Assembly: GCA_022560025.1 (NCBI GenBank)
Contig: JAFISE010000054.1
Coordinates: forward strand, 123,892-187,891
DNA: 64,000 bases
Reading direction: 5' to 3'
Origin: Stagonosporopsis chrysanthemi
Taxonomy: Eukaryota; Ascomycota; Dothideomycetes; Pleosporales; Didymellaceae
The notes below the pieces were generated by a model. It searched no databases and had not been told where the DNA came from. It saw only the letters and a program-made list of their open reading frames with translations. The position numbers and the translations under genes were made by a program. How positions within the stretch are numbered: position 1 is the first letter of the stretch; every line of letters begins with the position of its first letter. Below, one piece after another: positions 10,694 through 20,300 of the stretch.

Positions 10694-11509
10694 TTTCAGT
10701 GGAGAAGGCACCTCTGGAGTTTCAAAATGTAAATATGAGCAGTGAGACCGAAGTTTTTGAGCGGGTTGCTGGAAGAGATAATGAGCAGCCTATGCTTCAA
10801 GCTCCTCATTCCTTATGTACTCCTCATCTTATCCGTATGTTCACAGTCCTTGGAGAGGTACCGATGAACACTGACGTTTAGCAGTCTGCACGCTGCAACT
10901 AAACTGCGATGCGGGAACTCGACCAATGTCCTGCGAGCACACATCAAGATGGCTTTGCGAACAGCATGCGCTAGACTGCTTCTGTCAGTCGCTGCGCCTA
11001 CTTAGGGCGTCATGAGGAGCACATCACCGGTTCAATAATCACACATGCACAAGGATTGCAGGGTGTATGTCGAGTTTGATAAGTGTGCTTTAGGCCTCCC
11101 ATCACCCCGAGGTCATCATCATCATCGTTTGCCCACCCATTCAACACCTTTATAATTCAGCCTTGCACTGCAAGAACATGGTCTACAAAGACGCACCAAA
11201 ACCGCACTGTGACTCATCATTCTTCCGTTGTCGAATGGAAACATGCAATCAAGCCATGGAGGAGTTTTGCATTGTTTGTTTTCTAGGCTGGTACCTATTG
11301 GACCATGCTGCACACCAAAAGCTTATTAGATCTATTGCTATTGATGGCTTATATCTTCATGCTTACAGGAGTGTCTTCTCCATGAAATGCAGCGTCCAAA
11401 ATGTGCTTACAACCGCCAATTCGACACAGTTGATCAAATCCACGACCGCCCTACTTCTTGCGAGCATAACTGAATAGCCTGCGTTGTAAATCTTAAACCC
11501 ACAGCCATT
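10694..11509. other. Intergenic stretch, no gene seen
   Basis: About 0.8 kb. Small frames occur (for example 11163-11477 on plus) but show no family resemblance or domain, so I do not call them. Confidence 0.45.
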
Positions 11510-13403
11510 TTACCACAGAAACCTCTGAACCTTTCCAGGCTCGCTCGGCCAGGTGAACGTTTTGTTTAAGAACAAGTACTGCAACACCTGATTCATAACA
11601 AGCAGCCAGACAGTCTCAATCACTGCTCTAAGGTCTGGAGAATACTTCCGCCCGCCAATTGAAAATATGGTCGGTGCATGTGGCACATGCAGACGCCAAA
11701 TGATCCACGGCACAATGCAATATCGAGGCTCCACCAACGGGGCCGTCACTAAAGACAGCGCCGTGGTGATGAGCCAAATAACTACAAAGCTGATTTCAAC
11801 AGGCGACTTAGTGTGGCGGAGCGCCTCAGGAAACGGTCTGGCCTTGATTGTACGATTCGGGACTTGTGGATCGGATATCGGGTGCGCAAGAGATTGTATG
11901 CTGAGCCAAAAGCATATGTAGTAGATCGGGACGGCGAGATACTTGAGCAGTGGGTGCCGAAGGAGGATCCGGAAGACGTAAAACACGTAGTGGCGGTTAT
12001 CGGCGAGAGTGTAGGGGTGCACTATGGTATTGAAGTGGACTGCGAGGAGGCCGGCAGCGACAAAACCAATAGCATGTAGCGGGTGGGGAGAGGTGCGGTA
12101 TGGAGACTTTTCTTTGACTCCCACTTTGGCCCTGATAGTTGATGGTAGAAGGTCCATGATACAAGTGAATAGAGGTCCAACGAATATGGGCGCCGAAAAC
12201 AAGGCGATGTAGGGCCAGATGTAGAGCATTTGAGGGATGTGGATTGTGGCAGTGTGCGCCGCTTTGTCGCCTGCTTCTGTCAGATTCATGTCGATGAAAG
12301 CGTCTGAACTGCTTACCGAGGACAACGCTGCCGTTCCAGATTACGAATCCTGCAAATAGGACGAGAAGGAAAACGTAAGCGATGATGGACCTGAGCACCT
12401 TGATAGGAGAGCTCAATACCGCGATTGCAGTGGTCAACAGGAACATGGTTGAATCTAGACAATGTCAGTCATGTTCCTTATCTTTGCGGATCCGGAAGAC
12501 GCCTACTTGTGAAGGTGAGTCCTTCGTCTCGCAAGGGCGGATCACGAATGACACCTTTAGCCCAGCTCTCTCGTAGGACTGCCATGTAGCCTTGCCTATA
12601 CGCTGCACCCGAGATACGCCCATTATCTTGCAAAATCTTTACAGCAGTCAGGCCAGCAGGAAACACGGCAACCCAGAAAATGTTAGTCTGTCGGAAGAAC
12701 AAGGCCACAGTACCGCTGAGTATTGCGATAACATCGTCGCGAACAGAACGCTCCACCTTTGCGTTCGTTTCCAGGAAGGCATGGTAACTGATCAGGATTG
12801 CCGCGGTCGACATTACATCTGTGTAATACAGAGCACCGAAGAAGAAAAGTGGCGGAAATGAGGCAATGTTGAATGCAGTCAGTGTCGTAGAGAAGGGAGT
12901 TTGCCCTTCTTCGAAAACCCCCGAAAGCTCCTTTGGTGTATCATTACTGAGTTTGTCTAGGAAGTCTTCCTTCCTTCGCTGGGCATAGCCTCGGGGCTGG
13001 ATGAAACGTCGTATCTGAAGAACCTTGAAGAAGATAAAGCTAAGAGCAAACACATTCTGCAACCTAAGCGCTCTTGTGCTACACCCAATCACTGGCGAGA
13101 GTAGCTTGGCTACCAGATATCTACGCAATTAATTAACACTACACAACTTGTTCTCGAACACGTGGTCGTACAAGCCTGGCGGTGTGGTGATCTTTGGGTC
13201 CCATGTGTAGTCTCCAGCACAGTATTTCTGGGCTTGAGGGACGTGAAAGAACTCATCCTTGTTGTTGTTAGCACCGCACAGCATCCGACAAACACTCTGC
13301 CTACCAGATATGGCACAGGCACGGTCCTGTCCACCGCACCAAGCCATGCAGCAGTGCTGCTGGCAAAGACCACCATAGCAGCATGTTCCTGCCAATGTTG
13401 CAT
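11510..13403 (-). CDS. alg10: Dolichyl-phosphate-glucose alpha-1,2-glucosyltransferase ALG10 (DIE2)
   Basis: ER membrane enzyme that adds the third and last glucose to the dolichol-linked oligosaccharide before transfer by oligosaccharyltransferase. Exons on the minus strand are 13305-13403, 13172-13257, 12507-13120, 12317-12454 and 11510-12270, all phase-consistent, giving 565 residues. The join reads VDRTVPVPYL + DEFFHVPQAQKYCAGDYTWD + PKITTPPGL + YLVAKLL; this DE-x-FH-x-PQAQ..W-x-PKITT-x-PGLY segment is the catalytic luminal loop of DIE2/ALG10. Hydrophobic helices continue through FPPLFFFGALYYTDVMSTA and LFFRQTNIFWVAVFPAGL to a C-terminus with VEPRYCIVPWIIWRLH, also typical. Met 10 is an alternative start. 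The gene is head-to-head with PSF2. Confidence 0.95.
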
Positions 13404-13591
13404 CTTTAATCAAAGACGATAAAGGCAAAGAGACATAGGGGGAAGGCAGTGTTGCTGGCATGACAGCATCGAATGGTAGAGGACAGAAGCCGCGGGAGAG
13501 CCTAGCACCGATTCGGTAAAGCTCTCCGCAGGCGCGTCCGGTTCGTTGCTTCACCAAACATTTCGAGATCACATACTCACGCGTCGCGAAT
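13404..13591. promoter_or_regulatory. Compact bidirectional promoter, ALG10/PSF2
   Basis: Only 188 bp separate the ALG10 start codon (minus strand, 13403) and the PSF2 start codon (plus strand, 13592). Both promoters and 5' leaders must therefore share this space. Confidence 0.6.
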
Positions 13592-14457
13592 ATGGCATTG
13601 CCTCTCCCGCCAGGGCTGACGCCCGCAGAGACTGCCTTCCTCTGCGAGATGGAGCTCGTGACTGTCATACCTCGCCAAAGGCTCGAAGGGCTCGAGCTGC
13701 TCGGCGTATGTACCCCTCCAGCACCCCTCCAATTGCAGACATGGCACACAGCCCTGTATATAACAATCTAACAATATGTCTAGGGCCCCCTCGGGCCTCT
13801 GAACCCACCGCAAAGAAGCAACATTCCCTTCTGGCTTGCTCTTTTGCTGAAACGCCAGCGCCGTGCCAACATCCTTCCTCCACCCTGGCTGAACTCGCAC
13901 TCCCTCACCGCGATTCTCGACCACGAAACCGAGCATGGGGATACGTTTTCTCCGCCGCCGCGACTCCCAGCACAACCTTCTGATAATACTCTGCCAACAT
14001 CACCACCCTTTCTGCCTACGTCAACCGCCGACGCTGCCCCAGATGCGTTGCCGTATCACTGGTTAGAGCTGGGCGAGATGCTGCTCGAAGCTGCGGCAGA
14101 CGATTTCGAGGAACCAGATCAGGTGCGAAAACTTTTAAGAGGACTACGCGAAGTGCGCATGGCCAAGCTGCGGAGTGGTGTGGATGTGCTGGATGCAGCC
14201 GGGGGCATTAAGATGAACGGAGTTGGAGGTTTGGAAGTGGGAGAAGGAAGATCCTTTATCACAGGCGTAATCGACGGGTTGAGGTATGCTAATTTGAAGG
14301 GCTTTGGTCATGGTAGTGTATGTTAACGCTGACTCTGTGTAGAAGAATCGGCGCCTCACGAGAACAGCAACGCAAAGACCGCGACGCAGAGGACGCAGAG
14401 AACGGCTACTCTGGCACTGCAGGCGACTACGACGATGACGAGATGGATATGCAGTGA
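13592..14457 (+). CDS. psf2: GINS DNA replication complex subunit PSF2
   Basis: Subunit of the GINS complex, part of the Cdc45-MCM-GINS replicative helicase. Exons are 13592-13705, 13784-14283 and 14343-14457, giving 242 residues. Exon 1 encodes MALPLPPGLTPAETAFLCEM then ELVTVIPRQRLEGLELLG, matching the PSF2 N-terminal domain. Exon 2 gives GPLGPLNPPQRSNIPFWLAL followed by LLKRQRRANILPPPWL, and later PYHWLELGEMLLEAAADDF, the most conserved PSF2 helix pair, then VRKLLRGLREVRMAKLRSG. The last exon adds an acidic tail ending in DYDDDEMDMQ. Both introns have good donors (GTATGT, GTATGC). The first is 78 bp with acceptor CTAG. A proline-rich insertion sits between the second and third blocks. Confidence 0.95.
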
Positions 14458-15932
14458 GCGCACTCGCACCACCAGCATCACAATCATTGCTGGCTTAGAT
14501 CGATTTTACATGCCCCAGCATCAACGATGGAGGACATACCTTTGGAGCCCAACACATGCATCCTGCTTCCTGCCACTCTCGACCCGAGCCTCGCTTCGGT
14601 GGCATGAGACCACCGGAAGATGTCTTCCCAGGACACGGCCTCACCAGTCGCAAACTCATGCGGCTCGCTTCCATGCACACACGGCCCGACCCCTGTACGC
14701 CCACGCATAACCGCCGCAACTATTGACGACCCACATCAGCATGTGCGACTGCTGTGTAACACAGACGAGTGACGGTGGCACATACAACGAGGAGCATGGC
14801 GTACGTGTCGCCACAGTCTAGCGAGAACGTGCGGGCCTTCAAATTGGAGATGCTGCACACACACTTCAGCTGTGGAATTACACAGAGCCAATGGCTGTAA
14901 TTGTGGGCAAGCGCGCCAGTCCTAAAGAAGGCACGGCATTCGCCAAGCTATGTCAGCCCTCACAGCGTGCACCTCAGGATCATGCAGAGAAATGTCTGGC
15001 CGGCAGCGAAGACCGAGAGTACATGGGCCACTATTCTGCAGGCTTCCGAGCAGCGCTCTAGATCCAGGCCTCAGGTCGCTTCTAAAATACTGTCGAGTCA
15101 GTTCCAAAAAAGCATATATCGCTACATGTAGACTTATTAAAGCAAAGACCTCTATACTGGCATCTTGCACCGAATCGCCGACTTCTAGCATCCTACACCC
15201 TGTCCACTCAACGGCCCACTCAGGAAACCCCACAATTTTCGTTTTCACACCTACTCACCCAAATATCAACCCCTTTCGCAAAAGCAACGCCTACGCACGT
15301 GTCTGACTCGCCTCTGCCCATCAACCCAAAACTCTACATCCGCAACCCCGCAAAACAAACTCTAAACTAAAAATCCCTTACCCCATCTACCGCGAACCAC
15401 GCAAAATCTAGCTGGCAGCAGATACAAAAGCAAAGCGTGGGAAAGCGAGGGAAAGCGAGAAGGCGAATATGTGGAATAAAGCAATCATTGGATGCGAAGG
15501 AACGGGTACGCTACTGCACGACACGATTTACGTTTCCATAGCGTGCGCGTCGCGTGTTGCGCGCGTGTGTTCCCGCTGAGCCTTGTTTTGCTGGACACTG
15601 AACTGTGGAGGGCCGTGCTGCGGATAGGGTTTGCTCTGGGGCACCGTGCAGGTGGTTTGACGTAGGTGGTTTTCGAGGGTGGAACGGTTACCGACGGGCG
15701 GTGCGCGGTCGATGAGATGCGAGAGCACAATCGACGGGAGAGGCGAGGCTCGATGCGTGTCAGGACGTGGTGAGATGAGATGGTGGACCCAAGTAACCCA
15801 CTCGTGCCTGAAGGCTGAAGCCAGCAACTCTGCTCAAGCAAGCCCTCGTGCGGTCCACAGGCTCGGGTGTCCTGTTCTCTGCTTCAAGGCTACAGCAACC
15901 CCTCCTCTCCCATCCCTCTCTTCCACCAAGTG

Positions 15933-15998
<66 letters not shown>

Positions 15999-16044
15999 AA
16001 TCGCCCACCATCTCACCTCAATACATATCCTGCCTCTCCCACCA
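14458..16044. other. Gene-poor stretch left of the repeat array
   Basis: No supported gene. Several frames are open only because of low-complexity sequence. The 62-base poly-C tract lies at 15935-15996. Confidence 0.5.
15935..15996. repeat. Poly-C tract (62 bases)
   Basis: An uninterrupted run of C preceded by pyrimidine-rich sequence and immediately left of the tandem array. Its length may be inexact because such runs are hard to sequence. Confidence 0.85.
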
Positions 16045-17330
16045 CCTCTATATGATCTCCATAGCAGCCATCCACAGCTTCTTCCAACCTACCCAATCCG
16101 GATCGCTGTGGGATTGCCAGCAGCCAGCCGAGATACAAGTGGGTCTGTTCATTTCTTGTTCGGGAGGTGGGGGAGCTGTGCTGGGCGAGAGATGGCTTGG
16201 GCGTATTATGCTGTGTGGAGCGTAATAGTTGCGTAGGATACGGGGAAGGTGGGGATTGATGAATTGGCTGAAGTCCATTCGGTGTGGAGTTGTTTCTTGC
16301 GACTTGATGGGTTGTGCGGACTATGAAATTTAGAGGATGAGATGGATGGGCTGTGGGAAGAGTGTCCATCTTGGGCGCCATATGGTCTCCATAGCAGCCT
16401 TCAATGTCTTGTCTAACTTGCCGTTTGCGGTAGCTCGAGGTTTGCCGTGGTTCTGGAGACTGAAGTAGGTGCTTGATGAGGGTCGAAGAGCGAGGGTCTG
16501 GCGGTGAGAGAAAGATGAAAGGTTGAGATGAGTTCATATGATCTCCGTAGCAGCGTTCTGCGTCTTGTTTGAAACATACTTCTTGGGGGAGGTGGGGATC
16601 GATACGCTGACTCTCAAGACCGAAGCTGAGAAGAAACCTAGATAAGGTAGCCGTGGTAATGAAAGTACTACTAATTTTGTGAGTAGAGCCATATGATCTC
16701 CATAGCAGAACTCCACGTCTTGCTCAAAACCTACCTCATAGAGGAGGTACCATGACTCCGAGAAACAAAGCTGGTGTCCGACAAGTGGAGAGAAAGTGGC
16801 TGTGGAGATGAAAGAACGACCAAGTTAGAACGACCTCAATATGACCTCTATATCAGCCATCAACACCTTCCTGCAGACCTACCTCTTTCGGTAGGTTAAT
16901 TCGGGTAACCCGACTCTCTGAGGCGAAGCAGACGTGGCCAAGCTGCCAGAATATAAGTCTCGAGATGAGTGGAAACGAAGAGTTTGAAATAAGATGCATA
17001 TGATCTCCATAGCAGCCGTCCATGGCTCACCACATTCTTTCTTTATCTGGCATATTCGGCTCGTCGAAATGAGTTTGGAGATGAGTAGGGAGGCACAGTG
17101 GGTGCAGAAAGGCCGCCCAGGATGGCTATTCCTCGACAGTATGCACGTCGTAGCTGTAATACGCCGCACAGGATCTCCATAGCAGCCATAGACGTGTTGG
17201 TTGCAAACCTACCTATTTGGGCAAATTGTGGCAGCCTGCCTGTCATTGTTCGTTGCAGTGGCTTCTGTACTCATCTTACGTGGGCCAGGAATAGCAATCT
17301 CGTGGATTTTCTGGAGATGACGCTGTACGA
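16045..17330 (-). repeat. Diverged tandem array of about 155-bp units with conserved core
   Basis: Seven clear copies of the core ATGATCTCCATAGCAGCC (plus strand) have the GATCTCC-like segment starting at 16054, 16384, 16540, 16695, 16843, 17002 and 17172. Spacings are 330, 156, 155, 148, 159 and 170 bp; the 330-bp gap holds an eighth, eroded unit near 16206-16290. The core is nearly invariant while the rest of each unit is strongly diverged. On the minus strand the core reads CYGDHM or CYGDHI in the same frame in several units. It is preceded by a related peptide, such as PHLPQEVCFKQDAER (unit at 16540), LPKEVGLQEGVDG (16843) and YEVGFEQDVEF (16695). Three units stay in one open frame (16013 to about 16620, minus), but others carry stops or shifts: TGC to TGA in the unit at 16843, and GAG to TAG in the one at 17172. 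It could be a decayed repeat-protein gene, a repeated exon-intron gene, or a non-coding repeat. Confidence 0.85.
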
Positions 17331-20300
17331 GATGATGGAGGTGCAGTTGTTCCTCCAATCAGAGGGCGAGTTGGGGTCGGGAAGTGACGTGCATCGGGTG
17401 TCGTGAGACGGTCTTATAGGCATGCTGACCTATAGTGGATCATGGTATTTCCGACATACAGGTCGGACTTCGTGAACAGGTGTTCAGACGTATCTTTACG
17501 GCATGTAGCCGATGTCAATCGTCCTATTTAAGGGCATCAAGTACGCATTCGTAGTCCGGTCAGGAAATCTGCACTTCAACCGCCGGGTGACTTCACCATT
17601 GCGGTGGTCACGTGTGTCATACTATAGCATTGACAATATGCACATTGCAACTCGGTCAGTGTCTCAACACATGTATGAATTCCATGTTAAATTCGAGACA
17701 CTCTGCTCCTCGACGGCACGTATGTTCCTTGCAGATGCAGGTGCAGTGGCAAGTGACTTTTGTCCATTCGTACTCGCAGCCGTACTTGCACTAGTGAATG
17801 AAGAGCAACCGCTTGAAAACTGCTGATCCTTTGAAGAGGTATCGCAAGCTGATGATCTCAGCGTAGCCCTTTGAAAAAACTTTTGAGTGAACCTTCTTAG
17901 TAGAGGTGGTGCCAGGGACGTGTCGAAGGTTCACGACCCCTGACACTCGTTCGTTATCATCCTATCAGCCTCCCTGGACACGCAAGATCTGCTTGGCTGC
18001 AGAACCTACCTGTGAAGCACACGGCGCCTCAAGAGAGTGCGTCGGGCAGACATTTCAGATCCCTTCTGAAGATCCCGACCACGGTACCGAGACGGAGGTA
18101 AAGTAAGGACGATCGCACATCACCTTTGCGCTGGATCACGTTCGAATTGTGCTTCATAAACGGTGGTCTTTGCGCAGGACTCACAGACTGGGAAGAATTT
18201 GCATGCCATACTTCCGATTGCAGGGGCAAAGTAATGTGTCAATGCGGCGCAGCCCAATGACCCACAAGCTCAGCCTAATAAACGGTACTGGCACGGGTCA
18301 ACGTGCTGACTGCCACCATTACCGTTACGCGGCTATGCCGCCTCATATTTGCAGATGGTGATTGCGCGAAGGATTCTGAGCGGCGACACTCTATCCGCCT
18401 AGACGATCGAGCCGCCGTGTTTGCAAGGGGCACCTGAGAAAGGAGGTGTTCTGGATTGAGATGGGGAATAAGCGCAGCTCTTTTGTAGACTATCTGTTCG
18501 TGTTCAGTAAGCCATCGTGTGCGCTGGAATTGCCGTGCTGATGCATGTGTGAGTGCTTCTTTTAATCATCGCGACTGCATAGCTTTCGGCGGTACCCAGG
18601 ATATAGGAGCGATGCAGAGCTGACGCAACTGATAATCAGCAGGTATGGCGCAGGACAAGGTGAAAGCAGTCCGGGATCAGGCTCTGGCGGTCCCGATGTC
18701 GCACATATATAGCATATTGTTAAACGTAGATCGCGCTTTGCGATATTGTATGGCAGCCTGGGGCATTGATAGTGCGTTTCGTAGCCTGCTTCTAACAAAG
18801 CGTTGCTCTTGGGAACGCGTCAGTACCACGTGCATCATCCATGTCGACTAAAGAGTGCATGCGCTGCATGCGTGGATCCCCTCACGTCGAAGACACTGGC
18901 TTGGGTAGTTTGATGAACTTGAATCCTTCTCCAAGAGATCTTTGGGACGAGCATGACCAGGGACGGTATCTGCCGACTGAACGGTTGCGCCGATATAATC
19001 GCGACCCAAATGACGAATTCGCCGTGCACTGGCCGCTTCATTCCTGTGCAATCAAGCAACACGAAGTGAGTCGTTCGTGGCAAGGATGCTGCGCGTCATG
19101 TGAACTCGGTCGTCAATCACAGTGACCGTGCCTCACGATCACGTCTGGAGCCGCTCACCTGACGAACAGTGTGCTGTTCTCCGTCAAGTCATCCCACGCC
19201 TCGGTACTCATGCATCGGTCGTACTGCTCCTTTTACTCAAGACTGCTAAGTTTCCATGTCCTTGGGTCGCTAGAGCTCGGGTGAGGAGAGTCCGTCGCTG
19301 TTTCAGACATGGGTTAGCCGACCCAAAGAGGAACCAGCAATTTGCGCAAACCTCCACACGGTAAAGCATGATGCTCTATGCTTATCAAATTTGGCTAAGA
19401 TCCTCATACTTGGACGTCTTCGGCGAGTTTTGATAACATGCTTGCCAGTCATGTCATGCCGTGTGTGTGTGAAAGGACCGCAAGTACAACGATACTTCGT
19501 AATGCGGACTTGGGAAAACTGGGCATGAGCGGTCGGCGATTTCATGGCGGCAGCTACGGACATGCTCCGTGAACGGCGCGCCCGTTAGAGCTGTGCCATT
19601 CTCCATAACCTCGCAGATGGGGAATTTGTTGGGCTCAATGTCCACCACCAGAATCTCAGCTCGGAAAGATTGCTTGGCGGTGTGAGACTTATGTATCTAG
19701 CTTCGGCAGAACTGTTATGGGAAGTGATCTTCTGGCGCTTGTTTATACACATTATACCAATGTTCGAGTGAGTACTTAGCTTTGCGCAGACCTTGTCCCG
19801 ACCACAATGACCTCTGCAGATCATTGGTAGATATTGCAACATGCGGACCTGGCAGTAGACTGAAGTCTAAGTCCAGATGACAGAAGATAATCGCAGTAGA
19901 TTTCGGCCTGGAACGCGGCGATCGCATGTCAAACGTCAAGCTTGAATGTTATCCAGGATTGGGTTCACGGTACATTGTGCCGCGGCACGTACTTACTTCA
20001 TGGCATACATACGCTGCTGTCGTCCGGACCGTTACTTTCCAAAGTACTGCTTCACGATCGGGTGCTTGTACTCGCCTGTCTGGCTGCTACGACATCGCGC
20101 CATACCTCAATGGCGTGCTTATTCACCTGGCCCCGTAGCTATTGAACAGGGTCAAAAACGTCTCTATATGGAAACCTAGGTGCTCAAAAAGCAAACCCAC
20201 CACGGAGTCAACGCTCGACCAAGCACACATGCGTGCTGTGAGCGGTTTGGGAAAATTCAACCCATCCTTGTGCAGATCACGACCTTTATGGGTAAGCCTG

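Noticed and set aside
15848..16225. Frame encoding a long proline run
   Set aside because: Created by the poly-C tract; the opposite strand gives an equally meaningless glycine run.
16013..16537. 174-codon minus-strand frame across three array units, considered as a repeat peptide precursor with Lys-Arg cleavage sites
   Set aside because: The Lys-Arg-like sites are not at regular positions in each unit, there is no signal peptide, and neighbouring units carry stops; a processed-peptide gene is not supported, so only the repeat is reported.
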